A DNA stretch of 64,000 nucleotides from Alopecurus myosuroides (lineage: Eukaryota > Streptophyta > Magnoliopsida > Poales > Poaceae): NCBI GenBank assembly GCA_028641055.1, contig CM054060.1, forward strand, positions 299,773,835 through 299,837,834, given 5' to 3'. Under the pieces are notes generated by a model. It made no database searches, was not told the DNA's origin, and worked only from the letters and a program-made list of their open reading frames with translations. Position numbers and translations under genes: made by a program. Below are positions 47,747-61,301 of this stretch, piece after piece. Numbering within the stretch: position 1 is the first letter of the stretch; the number at the start of each line of letters is the position of its first letter.

Positions 47747-49947
47747 CATGTCGTCATCTAGCGTTATAAGGCTCCTTTATTTTATGTTAGAAATAATTCC
47801 AACTAATCATTGCATGTGGCATTTCACTGTCGGCGGGCGTTATATTTTGTGTTGGTACATAATTTATACCCATCGTTTCATGCGTAATTTTTTACCGTCG
47901 CGTGTATTTTCTGTTAGGATAACGATATTGGAACCCTAGTAGGTAGGTCCTCAACCTCCAAATTCTCCAATCTTTTCATTCTACCCCATTTGAACATTGA
48001 ATCCCATAGTTTTCTCCGCCACCATACTCTTTGTATCTCGGCTATGACCATCATCATCTCTAATGCTGCGGACAATCACTCATCAATATGCTTTCACTTT
48101 GCATCTAGCATGTTATTGTGATGTTGAGAGTGCTCAAGAGTGGAGTAGTTAGCTCCACAACAACTTCAACCGAGACTTTTTTTTTGAAAATCAATAGCAT
48201 ATATTTATAGTAGCGCATAATACCTGGTAGAGACACATGAACTGTCTACAACGATTACAAAATAGAGTCTATAAAAACTAGAAAATTTTCTAGATCTTCA
48301 ACCTCTTCCTTCTTTCATATCATAATTTTATTCTTTTTTCTAATTAAATGTGGCCATAGAAAAAAAAACTTTAGATGTCAAAACACACACCAACAAATAC
48401 GTATGGGGTTTCTCCCATAATTTTAAGCTGCAATGCTAAGGCTACGTGCATGCACGCAACCATTAAAGTTTTCTACATAATCGGCAATAGTACCAACACC
48501 AATGTTTCAAGGAATAAGTCGACGTCGTCGGGGAGCCAAGAGAACTAATCACCATTGTCGAGAACATAGAAATCGGTACAAATATTGCGAGGAAATATAT
48601 CCTCATGGCAACCATGAGAAAGAATATCATAAATTGATCCGGCGAAGCAAGATCAATTGGACCATATCTAGAAGAATTTAATATTCCACCACCACCATTA
48701 ACGTCGGGAAGGAGAGACCTCTTTGTCGAACAAAGTTCCGCAGATCACCTCTCATAGACAATGTAATCTCCATCGATGCGGATGGCAAAGAACACGGGTA
48801 CCAAAATCCTAATCTAATATATTAAAAGCACTACTTATTGAAAAATCCACTCATATATCGGGTTCCCCGCCCGTCCTGAAGTCGGCAAAGCCGACCGGAG
48901 GAGGGGGAAACGATGTATAGAGCAGGCGGAGCTAGAGGTGGTTGCTAGGTTTGTGAGTGGAGTCGTGGCTATTGGAGTGTTGTGAGTTATATAACTTCAA
49001 CTGGGAATTTATGTCATATCCAGTTTTCTGATATGGATATGGCTATGCCAGATATGATCAAAACTAAAATAAGAGTGTAAACAATTTAGGTGATTTTACA
49101 TAGAGGAGGCTCTAGAGGAAATAAACCCTCTTTTACTAGCCTGGTTTCCTAGTGGTTGTGGACTACCAAAGAAATAACCGATTTGATCTCTTATGATTAC
49201 ATAATACTTATCCTCTCCTTATGCAGCGAGAAAATAAATATAAACCTTCAATCTTTTCATCTTCCTTTATGTATGTCCCCACGGACCAAAACGAATAGCA
49301 CTTGCATGCATTGATTTGGCGTATATAGAATACTCATATAATAAATATGATTTTCATTTTTCAATTAGAATTTGAAGAAATAACACTCAAACGAGATGAA
49401 CTCATGGATTAAGAAAACATCATTGTAAAAATAAAATAAAACGCCAAATAGAAATATGTAAAATATGGAAATAATCACATCTTAAGTTGGCTTACTTCTT
49501 GAAATAAAAATGGCAGGAAGTTTTGACACAAAAAGTAATTTTAAAAAGCAAACTCCATCCATTGGGAAAACATTTAAGTGCATGCATACATGGAGTAATA
49601 TTGAAGGTACATTATTTCTTAACATAAAATGTCAACTATTATACCAGTGTAGCACTACAATAGTAACTAGAAATAGAAAATGATTGTGATAAGCCAAACA
49701 GTGGGTCTAGCTAGCAGACGATCCAATTTGGAGGCAGTATGACACGGTCAATTTTGATTACTAATGGACAACCTTCATTTTCAAAAATAAGGCGCATAAG
49801 AAATTCAAGTTAAACTATCCAAACTTTCACGAAGTTAATAGAAAAAAAAGATCTGCGATACAATATCAATATCGTTGGATGCTTCATAAAATCTAGTTTC
49901 ATATGATATATCAATATTATAATAGGTATAAATAATTTTGTCAATCA
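47747..49947. repeat. Old internal duplication, copy B (unit 2)
   Basis: Copy of 25600-27800, including the retroposon-like insertion. Confidence 0.7.
48176..48992 (-). mobile_element. Retroposon-like insertion (unit 2)
   Basis: Copy of 26029-26845 with one substitution (T at 48577). Its presence at the same site in both units shows that it predates the 22-kb amplification. Confidence 0.6.
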
Positions 49948-50636
49948 AAATTTTCATATTACATAGTTTGACCATCGAAAAAGGTTATAGACCCGGTTTT
50001 CAGGAATGGATGGTGTATATGTTATATGTCTTGGAGAAAACCTTAGCGTCCGTGCAGGTATCCTCGCCCAAATCACGATCATCTCTTCTAAACTCGTCTT
50101 TATCACTATCGGCCCCCACCATAGCCTTTCGGTCATCTTTGTTGTTACAATGTTCGCATTATTAATTATTTTATACGCAATACATTACTATACTAAAAGT
50201 AGTTGCTATTTTATGGTTTCATTAAAATTAAACAGTTTGTGATTTCATGGGGTCGGTGTGCCTTTGCTTCCAATAATGGGGATTTAATGAAATTTATTTG
50301 TATGGCCTTATTTTCTAAGAAATGTAAATAATCATCTCTCATGTGAATAAAAATGGTCATACAGAAATAAAACATGACGTGTTTGAGGCGATAAAATCAT
50401 GAAACTCGGCGTGAAAGTGGGACTTCTTCCACGCAAAGTGTTGATGAATTTTTTTAGTACTTTCAATTTTTCTAACAATAATCCGATCACCGAATTGAGT
50501 GATTCTAGTTGTGTTGGAAAGTATAAGTAAAGGGATATCGTTTGATAAAATGTAAATAAAAAAACTAAAATTCGGAGGCTATTAGGGAGAGATATTTTAA
50601 TACTTAATAGAGAAGTGGTAAATACATAAAATCTTT

Positions 50637-51277
50637 TAGATGATGCCGTTGCTGCTACTTCATGTCTTCATCTAGCTAATTCTTTCACTGGGAGGTAATT
50701 CCTTCATCTTTAGGTCTATGTTTTTGTGTGTGCAAAGAACCGTGGCAAATGAAGAAAAATTGAACGGTACAAAACACCTCAACCAAAAAGAAAATTACAA
50801 TTAAATCCTTGAGGTTCCCTTTGCCTTCAACCTCCAGACCGTGTCGATGGCGCTCCTCCTTGAGCCGGTCTGACCTTGTTGGATGCGGACAGGAAGTTGC
50901 CGAATGGGTCAAGACGACCACATCCGTCCCGGAGATGAAGAAGAAGGAATGACCGCCGATGAAGCTCCTTGATGATCCAAAGCTCCCCACAGCCAGAAGA
51001 AATCTTCAAGGACCACACCACTCCCACAAGCTTCTCCATGTCGCTGTTGAGATAGAGCTGAAGCCAAGGAGACTTCATTGGACAAGACCCGCCGCCACCA
51101 TCTGAGCGCCCCCACCGAACCTTAACCCTTAAATCAAGAAAACGAAGCCCTTCTGCCGACGGGGGCCGAGATCCACCCTGACTTCATGGAACGAAGGCCA
51201 CAAAAGCGAGTCAGATTGGCTGCGGAGACGACAGGGGGCGGAGGAAACCTAATCGCCGGTGCAGGTTCTCTCGGGCG
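50637..51277. repeat. Exon-like segment plus GC-rich block (unit 2)
   Basis: Copy of 28490-29130. Confidence 0.4.
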
Positions 51278-53476
51278 AATGGCACACTTTATGAGACTTA
51301 AGTTCCTCTCGCTGTTACTTATTGTTAACGAAAGAAATAAAAACATCTCTAGGTCTAGTTCTTGTGTTGCTCTGGTGCGTGTTATCACCTGTTATTTCAT
51401 GTGGAATTTTGTTGACATACATTATTAGCTTCGGTATTTTTTGCTGGGGGTATTTACAACCTATTATTTCATATGCGATTAGTGTATTTATTTTATGAAA
51501 GTATAGACACTGTAGAGAACAAACACTCAAGGAACAAGGATGTACGTATGCATGTAGGCGGCGAAATACAGTTGACACCACCACCACAAATGCCCCGAAT
51601 TATGATCAATATTAGTCAACCTCCTTTATCGGCAGCTTATGTCACCTAAGCTATGTGTCCAAAAGTTACCTTTTGATTATCACCATAACAATTTGACAAG
51701 GATTTTAATTAATAGTTGTTCTTATATTGCAAGGCATTCGTCTTCGAGTTGTCTAAAACGTGTGTACATGGTCGGCGATAATGACAAGGCCACAATGGTA
51801 ATTATGATGTGCAATCGACGTCACCTTGTTCACCAATACTAGGTTGACACATTTACAAAAAATGGGCCTTCTGATGCCTCGTGTACCCGTTAATGTCAAC
51901 TATGGCCTTTGTCAAAGTAGGAAGGCATCAGATTACCTTGGCCTCTTTGTGCCCCTCTAGCCCTTGTGGTCTTGTCTAGGAGGAGCTAGGTAAGGAGTCC
52001 CATCTGAATAGGTTTTCTTTACGTCCTAGGAAGATTTCAACAACGCATTATGTTTTGCCTATGGTGATGTCACTTTGTCACCACATGGTCTCGACCGAGT
52101 GTGATCTTTTGTCTTCGCCGTCCAATTATATACGGTCGTCATGTAGTCTTGGTTACCGTAGTTGGCGGACATTGTTGACAAGTTGAAAGAAGGGATGACA
52201 CAAGTGGATTCAGAGCAATCTCGCGAACGCTATGCATCATTGCCTTCCAGGGACATAAACATCAAGCCGATGCATGTATGGGCCAAGAAGGAATCAAATT
52301 TGGGCCCAAATTTCACACGAGAGGGAGACCTATCTCTTCCCATCCACTTCCCCCACACCTTCCCATGATACGCTCCCCATTCTCTCCATCTACCCAATCT
52401 AGATCAATGCCGCCTCTCCCACCTCACCGGCAGGTCCCTCTGCCGCCGCCTCCTCCTCCCACAGCCCTGGCATCCTCCCTACTTCTGTCCCCTCCCGTGC
52501 AAGACCCTCCCTTTTGTTCTTCAACATCAGATTAACCGCGATGCGACCTCACCACTAACCGACGCACTTCCGCCCAGAAGCCACATCGTCGCGGCCGACT
52601 GGCTCGCTGGTGGGTGCGTGTGCCAAAGTTTCTTTTGCATCCCAGGGTAGCATTGACTATGCAATTGCGTTTCCGCCATGGTGGCGACCCTTTGGTGCCA
52701 CATTGTGTTGGTCCGTGTTTTATCTTTCGAATTTACAGGAATCACTATGGCCCCTTCCCTCATTCTCGCTATCGTATGCCTCCGCATACGTGTGAGAGGC
52801 ACTCCTTGGTATTATTTAGGTTGGTCCCTATACTATCTAGTTTATGTTCTGATGGTAATAATCTAGTTTATGGTATTATTTAGGCAGAGCTTGCATTTTC
52901 GGTGCGAGGTGTCGTTCATATCGGTCTGTGCTGGATCCACAAATTGCCTTTTGGTGATGTGGACATCGATCGCGCCGATGCATGTGGCGAGATATCGACT
53001 TGTTTTGTCTTCCGCCATTGTTGGATATGGTTGTTTCCTCTGAGGTGTCGGCACCTACCATATAACCCGTGCCCGTACTTGACGTGGCTTCACGGTATTT
53101 TTCGAGAGACTTTTTTATCTAGAAAAACAATCTATTGGAAGCTATAGCCTATACCCAACACGACAAATGCATCGACGACGTCAAAGAATTTCGTCACATG
53201 TTGTGGTAGAACCGCATGTACTACACCACACATCCATCGAATGATTGTTAAGTAGAGTTCATACGTACTTGTAGCCCCAATAATTGCCTAGAGAGAGCGC
53301 GCTAGAAATAAAATAATTATTTGCACTTACTCTCTCCTCTCGTGACATACTAATCTAAGGAGAGAAAAAGTGTCATTATTGGCCAGGTGAGGGAGAGAAT
53401 TGATACTACTAGGAGAGAGAATTAAGGGGAGTAATTAGCGGGGAAATCAAAGAGACGGAGAGACTTTGCAGCCCCC

Positions 53477-56400
53477 ATTTCGAGCGAGATAATTAAGGAA
53501 AGTTATTAGATGGTGTGCAGCCAATGAGATGGAAAGGATTGCCACCCCGCGGATCGCGCCGCGCATCGCATCTAGACCGTTGGCTCGGATCCGACGACGC
53601 GAGGCCGCTGGCAACACACCAAACGCAAACAATGTCATGCCCCACCCCGAGCCCCATCAATCCCACGTCCACGCTGCTGTCCTCTTCTTAGAGCAAAGAA
53701 AAAAAACACCGCTTGCCTCTTCTTCTCCCACGGACACCACGTCCGCCGCCACCGTCGTGCGCAGATCCCGTCGGGCTCCGGCGGCTTCTCGCACCGCTGA
53801 CAGCATCACCGGCACAAGCTCCTCCTCTTCTCTCTATTCCATGCCTTGGAGCTTCCGGTCAGCAGCCCACCACAAACCCAACTCGCCCACAATTCCGGCT
53901 CAGATCTTTGGCTCCGATGAGAAAGAGGCGGCACCGGTCTCCCACGAACCACGGCCTGCCAGCCGGCTTTATCACTGTAGCGAGCATTTCCTAGGGAGGA
54001 CGCGAGCAAAGGGAGGGGTGCTCTTGTTGTCGTCCGTCACACGCTGCAAGGAACCCACGGATGGGACGGCGGCGTTGTTGGTTCCCGGTCTGGCCGCCAT
54101 CCTCTACCGTTCGATTTCGATCCATCCACGACGAGGTAAGCTGCTTGTTCCGGCCCACTCATTCGATTCGACCTAGCTTGTGCCGGTAAGAGGCGTGCTG
54201 TCCTCCACCGCATGCATCATGTTCGTGCTAATGCCTCACTCACAATTGCCACACGCATGTTGTAGCTTTTGTATGCACACATGACACACCATAGTTTGCT
54301 TTATATGCATACCCAATTGACCAAATGAGGATGTTTGAGTGCCCCCGCTGCCTGTTAAAACTACACAAATATTATTTTGGAGGAACTGGACTTATCTTGC
54401 ACCCGGCTGATGCCATCATTTTTTTTTCCATTGACAGTTAATCATGCCCAGAATATTCACAAACAAAACGAGAGAGGAGCCACCGCCCTGGAGCTACGGC
54501 GTCCCGGCTGGCTTGTTCCCAGCGCGCCCGTGCGTCGACGCGCGATGATCCGTCGAGCTCGCCGGACTGCGTCACACGTGTTGCCAAAGGGTCACAGTGA
54601 GGTGCTTCTCGGTGGAGAGGGTGTGCCGGCTACGAGGAAGAGACATCCCCTACATGAGCCACGGATGGCTCCTTTGAGGAGTGGACGGCCACTTGTTCTC
54701 AGGCGTAGCTACGGCACCTCGCTGACCTGCGGCCCCGGCCCCACCTGGACTCTGGCTTCCCCATGGCCTGCATCGCCGGTCCTATGAGGCCTTCTCCTCT
54801 TTGTCCTTTTTATGGTCGCCAACATCCGCGGGTGAGGCTAACTCTTAGTGCCTTTCCTTCATGTAATTATTTCCATATGTGCTAGTGCTACTGGAAGACA
54901 CTATTGCAACGATTTGTGTCATATGTGAAAAGCTTAGCCCACCAGGCCTGCATCGATTCCGCTTAAAAATTTATCTTTATTTGTAGTTGTACAACTAGAT
55001 GTCCGACGTGTTCCACAATGGTGGAAGCGGCATGCTGCTAGTGTCGCTGGAGAGGCGTCGGCCTGCTGCTCGAGGCGCTGGACGACAAGGAATTCCTCGA
55101 GTATTGCGTCGTCGAGGTAGTCCGTCCCTCCAACCCCGGTGCTTTTGTGTGTACGTTTCATGCAAATGGTCATGGCTATTGGGTTCCATGTGATGATGGC
55201 TATCATGCTTTCTTTTGTTTCTGGATAGTATATCTCTGGTCCAGTGCTAGTAGTCCATGGCGTCTTTGTGTTGCTAGAAATTCATAAATTTTATTTTTAA
55301 GGTCTGTTTGTGTTGTTGTTGGATGTTACAGGTTGGTGTTGTAGAAGTATTGATCTAATATTTTGTAGGAGGGAAAATAGCACCTTATTTGCTGTGGTTT
55401 GATTCTGACGACAACACATATAAGTATTGATTATTACCATCGGTTTATCTAGCAAGACTTCACTTTGTAGTATTTATATTTTACATGATGAAATGTGTAG
55501 ATAGTGGGGTATGTTTTCCAGGTTATTTGGTGATTGTACTCATTCATTTTATTCTGAGAAAGACATGGTCATTAAAACCCTGCCTGTGTATCTCTTAGAG
55601 TTTTACTCATTGGTAGCACATTCTAGTGCCATCATTTTATCCAGGGGCATCATCATATTTTGTTTCAGTTTTCCTAGCTGTACAAAAGGACCTAGCGGTA
55701 TTAATTTTGCTGTCCAATTTGGACGACTTGTACAGTTTGTAGTGCAAATACGATTTGAAGCATAGAAAGGAACAACAACACTTGATTTTACTTGATTCAT
55801 CAACAATGTTCTGCTTTGCTCATATTACTTGCATAATCTACATGAGTTGAGTGCTCTTTATATTACTAGTAAATACGACATGGTAATCTAAACCTGCTTG
55901 AACATTGCAAGAACTTTATGCTCATACCATATTTCTTTTTTCTGTAGGTGAATAGACTGTCCTAAGACAAAGAGCATGCTTATATCCATTGCGAGCTACT
56001 TCTCATGCTCTTGAGCTTCTATTTCGACTGGTTCCTCCTTCACCTCCTCCGTTGTTATCGTCGGATAGTTTAGGTGAAATGCCTGGTTCTTGTCTTGTAC
56101 TTGCTTTGTTCTCTGCTCTGTCCATGGAGTTGATAATGATCTTCTTATTTAGGACTTTGTGATGTGGTTATCTGAATTAGGACTCTTCGTGCTCTGCATA
56201 TATTTTCCCTTGTATAAATAATAATGCTCCTGTTGCAAAGAATGGAGTGTTTTAGTTCTTTTGAACTCTATCAATTAGTATACATATGTATGGATAGTTA
56301 TGCACACAGAGACGCCATTTACTTTGGTCTAGATACTTTCCAAGTCTCGGTCTCATTGGCACACATAAGTGTGTCCCTTGTACTTGAGCATATTGTGTGT

Positions 56401-59400
56401 GTATTACCCGTGACTATCCTCATTCTATGACAACGATGATATCGTTGGTAATAAACATGTTAACGATGAACTTTTTTCTGCTATTATCTACAGTGGGTCT
56501 GGTGCAGCACGGGACGGTGACGCGGCCCGATTATATGCAGAGGTCTTGCAAGTTCTGATACAGTTCAGAATTCTTTTATGATGTCCCTTAGATTACAGCT
56601 AGCAAAACTATATATCCCCCCTTGTGTTGTGCAATACTAGTTGTCGTGTCAAGTTTAGAGAAATTCTCAATCGAGATAAAAATGAGCATAGATAACATGA
56701 TCATACAATTTACTCGCCCGATTTAAAAAAAAATGAGCATAGATAACCTGATCATACAGTTTACTTGCGTGATTTAAAATTATAAACCCGCTCGTGATAC
56801 AATCCATGCAATCGTCTCTCTAGGCAGCCTAGTGCCTCCTTGTCCAACGCGTATACCTTCCGGTGTTATCTTTGGCAGGACAATTCATGTTCAAGGCATC
56901 TTTAGCAATCAAATTTTTTTTTTGAGGGGATGCAATGCATTACCACATCCATGCTGTAGCATTGGTATATATATGCAACCACAGAGAAATACATTTTTTT
57001 TCTTTACGTACATATTTAATTGACTAGGCGAGGAGATTGACTGTACGTTGATTGTTAACACTTAATAAATATCAAATGTCTTCCTAATTTTGGGAACATT
57101 TCTTCCTCCCGACTATGCTAATCTCGCACCCGTCTGATGCTGCTGAAATTTATTGTTTAGCTCTCTATTAGTAGTGATTTAATTCTGATGATGGCATGGA
57201 TGAGAAACTTGATTTCTTAATTTAATAATCAACTTGCTAGCATCGCCGGAGCAGAGTGAATTGAATGCTAAGAGTGTGCAGTTTTACATTTTGCAGATGT
57301 CATCCACCTGGCGCTGCTGCTGCCGGCATGGCTTCTGCGTCCTTGGGTGTGCCCCTGTAGTCCTCCACTGGTCGGCAGTGGTCTCGCAGACCGGCATACG
57401 ACGGGTGCTGGTGGTGGCCTCATGTGCCTCGTGCGTAGTGGTAGGATGGACTGCCCTACCTCCTCGACTCCCGCCTTTGTGTGGTGGCGGCGATGTGGCT
57501 ACAATTATCCCTGGTGGGTTCCCCTTTGATCTATGTCCTTGCTGATGTTGGGCATGGCTTGTTGTGTCGTCGAACTTATGGTGCCTTTTTCTATTAGTGG
57601 ATTGTGTTGTTGTATCTGCTATCGTGGTCGTCGTCGTGCTGGTAGTCATGATGTACCTTGAACAATACTAGTAAGTATGCATCCGCTACAACTAGTGCTG
57701 GTTTTTCTGAATGGTAAGAGATTAGCTGATCATGTTTCTAATCACTGGAACTGTTTATATATTGACGTGTGAGCTGCATTTAGCAAGTCCCCGTTTTATT
57801 GTCTTGACCTGGGCATGATTCTCTAGCTAGCCATATATCTAGATGTACATTTCCTGATGCTCTGTATGTATGTATATGAGCTGATGTTATCTGAATGTTT
57901 AGGCCTGCATGTCTTGCCAAGCGATGGAATGATGATCTTCACCTGTGTGCAGGGTATACAGGAGGAGCCGGCCGAAGCAAGAGACCAGTGGCATGCATGC
58001 TGCTGCCGTGTATATCGATGCACGTAGACAGCTTCTCTGGCGATGCCACCACCAAAAGCGGGAAGAGGATGTGTGAAGCGCATGCATCTTCAAGCCGCCC
58101 CGGGTAGTACTAGTACTGAGAAATCCTGCTGTTATTCCATTTGCGCTCTTCTATAGTTTGATCTGCTGAGAAATTTAGTTGGATGCGTACTGATTGCATT
58201 GAGTTGGCACACATCACCACATATTTGCTTCACGTGCATGCCCATTTAACTAGAAGAACAACACATGGATAATCGTTGGCATGCCTAGTTGACACACAAC
58301 ACCACATAGATAATTTTTTCCTTGGCATTGGACTGAACTTTCTGCAAATATGAATGAATGATGCCTCTTTTTTTTATCACTTGGTAGTAATGTATGCATT
58401 AGAAATTTAGAATGACTTGTTTTTAGTGACCTAGCGCACGCTGTAGCCTCCCATGCCTTGTGCGCGCGGTGGTGTGCTGCCCCGGGCTTCGACAAGCTCC
58501 TCCTCTCCTGCCGCTCTGCTGGCGTTGACGGCTATTTGGCCATCTAGCTTTCTAAATTATGACTCTGACATTTTCTCCTGGTTGTTAGAGGTCTTGGTGC
58601 TAGTATTCTTCGTAAGCTAATGAATTTGATGATTTTGTGTTATTAGCATCAACTTGGTATATGGTTCTGAATGCTACTGCCCTTTGAGGTCAGCTTTTTT
58701 GTTTGGAGTTGTTGATGCATAATCCAGTTCCAACCCGAGTGTGGTTTTATTGATTTAACATGTTTAAGTAGTAGTGCAGTACCTATGAAGCTAAGATTTA
58801 GTTGTGCCTGATTTGGCACTGCCCTTTGAGACCAAGAACTCATATATCATTCACTTGTATCTTATTGGAAGTAATTGTTGGTTCTGCCGTTTCATTAGCG
58901 CTAGCATGCTTTCTTTGTGGCTTTTTCGGTCTGATGTTGCAGCCGTGAGGTACTAGTGAGCTGAATGTCAAATGCAGCCGGTGGTCGTCATTTTCTGGCC
59001 TGGAGCAAGGAAGCTAGTTCCAGGGTTATGCTTGTTGCAGTGACAAAGTGCTGATCTCATGTGAAACTTGAGAAGCACCCATTAAGCTAGAGAAATCTGG
59101 ACCAAGTGGTTAAGCTAGAGAGAGCCCGGGTCCGTCAATTTGATGGATTTTGCATTATTACGTTTACCAGTGCTGCCAGACTGATTGGGTCCAAGTGGTT
59201 TTGCTGAGATTAGTTGATCATGTTTCTAATCACCGGATCTGTTTATATGTTGACGTGTGAGCTGCATTTAGCGTGTCTCCGTTTTATTGTCTTGACCTGG
59301 GCATCTACAAGCCGCCCCGGGTGGTGCTGGGCATGGACGAGAAGCGGCTAGTTAGGTCGGTCGTTCTGGCGCCGGCGTCTGGCCACGTTGTACTGTAGCA

Positions 59401-59707
59401 ATCTTAGTGATTTGGTTCCCTGTCTCGAGTCAGAATTGTATCATCCTGTTTGTGCAGATTATAAGTTGTAATAATACTGTAATTTGGTTCTTTGCGTTTG
59501 AGTATTTAAATTTGTACTTGCGAGTTGAACTGAGCTCTATAATTGGATGCCCGTGGGTGTTGGCCTTGTATTATCAAATTGAGTGTAGTGTAAAATTTGA
59601 GAAAAAAAAATCGAAGATAAAAAGAATGCGCGCTCATGTCAAAGTTCGGTGCATATAGTATATACCTGCTAATTAATGGGGCATCATGGTATTGCTGGTA
59701 GGTAGCC
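53477..59707 (+). other. Plus-strand exon-like region (unit 2)
   Basis: Copy of 31330-37560, with the 215-codon open stretch at 53529-54176 and the 99-bp direct repeats at 57718-57816 and 59206-59304. Confidence 0.35.
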
Positions 59708-60363
59708 TTTGATCGGGTCTCCTCCGTCCTCCCAAGCCAGCTATATATCTTCTGATGTTTGGTTGAGCTCAAGCCGGAATAATTTTGGGCTACTGGTGTA
59801 CCATAGTTGTGACACAAGTAGGTGGACGTACGTGCTGTGGAGACCTAGCTAAGCAGGTGGTTGCTGTCGTCGAATGCTTCGTGTTGTGAAGGGCTGTCCA
59901 TTACGGGCTATCAGTTAATTATCATATATACTAACTACTAGTAATTGAAAACCAAGCAGGCGTGGACGTCGTATGGGAGATCCTTATTTTTCTGAGACAC
60001 TGTGTTTTTCCGAAAGACTCAGCACATCATATGAATGTTTAATAAAGAGCTCGATTATCTTATGGTCTCGATCGTGCTTTGTGAGCCGAAACGATAAAAC
60101 CAAGCAGGCGTAGGTGTAGGCGTTAAGATTATCACGGTAACCGAAGAGGCGATCTCAACGCAATAACTAAACACAATGAGCGGCACAATTGATTGAGATA
60201 TGGGAAGGGGCCACCAAACACCAAGTCATCGATCCGTGGCACTAAGCTTTTCTGGCCGTCCATCCGCTTCGAGGGGAAGGGAAGAGTGAAGTGAGCGTGC
60301 TTGATTCCCGCCGCGATAGGTGTTACTTACATGTTTTCTTCCCTCCCCACATGATGTTGCCTC

Positions 60364-60371
60364 TATAAGTA
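60364..60371 (+). promoter_or_regulatory. TATA box of MATH gene copy 3
   Basis: Same TATAAGTA and surroundings as in copies 1 and 2. Confidence 0.5.
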
Positions 60372-61301
60372 GAAACCCACCGCCACAGTCCGCGTGCGGG
60401 GCGCGTGCGACTTAGACTTAGAACTTAGGCGAAGGGGACGGGGAGGGTGAGGACAGCAGAGCCGTTCCGTCGTCGTCCGATTCGCTGGGTGGCCGGCCGG
60501 CGGCGAGGTGCGCGAGAGAGCAATTCCATCCATCCGTCCGTCCGTCAGTTCGTGCGTCCTCGTCTCTCTCTCTCTATTTTTTTTTTTGGTTCCATTGTGT
60601 GGTTATTCTGGATCTGAAAAAGAAAAGAAGAAAAGGGAATGGAAGGAGCAGATGCATGAGATCAGGTGACTATCCGTGAGAGATAGAAAAAAAAAAGAGA
60701 GGTGGTAAAGGTCCTCGACGCGTAGTCGCGTACGTACGGTACCAGCAGACTCACCGGCCGCTCGATCTAGCTAAGCGAGAACGTGTATAGACTTTCAAAC
60801 TAGCTAGCTCAACCTGCGCGCGTGAGAGAAAAAATAGGGCAGCGTACCAACTCATGTTTTTTTTTTGAGGGAACGTTCTACTCAGCTTGTACGTACCCTG
60901 AACGAGTGTCCGATTCAAACTAATCCATCGCGACCTCCTGCTGCGCCCTGTCCTGCGCGTTGCCGTGCCCGACGTGCACGCACAGGAGTCTGTTGCCTAT
61001 TCCGTGTACTCAAACCTCGCGGTCACTCGGCGATTGCGTTGCGTTCTCCGTTTGGCACCAAACTTGTCGGCGTCTCCGCAGCAGTAAGACGCAACGCTCC
61101 CTTCCTCTGTTGCTTTGTTTGATCTGCACTACGCATTAGGGCACTATAATGTTTTAGGTTTTCTTACGCCGCAGCTATTATCTGATCCAGAGATAAGCGC
61201 AGCCATTAATTGGAGATTACTTACGTCTTCCACTCCGCTCCGCTGCACGATCATTAGTTCCATCCGCAGGGAGGATACTACTAGGGGAAGGGGCAGGAGC
61301 T

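Larger units (their letters stand above)
38050..60196 (+). repeat. Tandem unit 2 of the 22.15-kb array
   Basis: 22,147 bases, one A shorter than unit 1. It starts at the same base (GATATGGGAAGG) but is preceded by GGCACAATTGATTGA instead of the exon-1 remnant. All unit 1 features recur at +22148 up to about 46510 and at +22147 thereafter. Confidence 0.95.
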
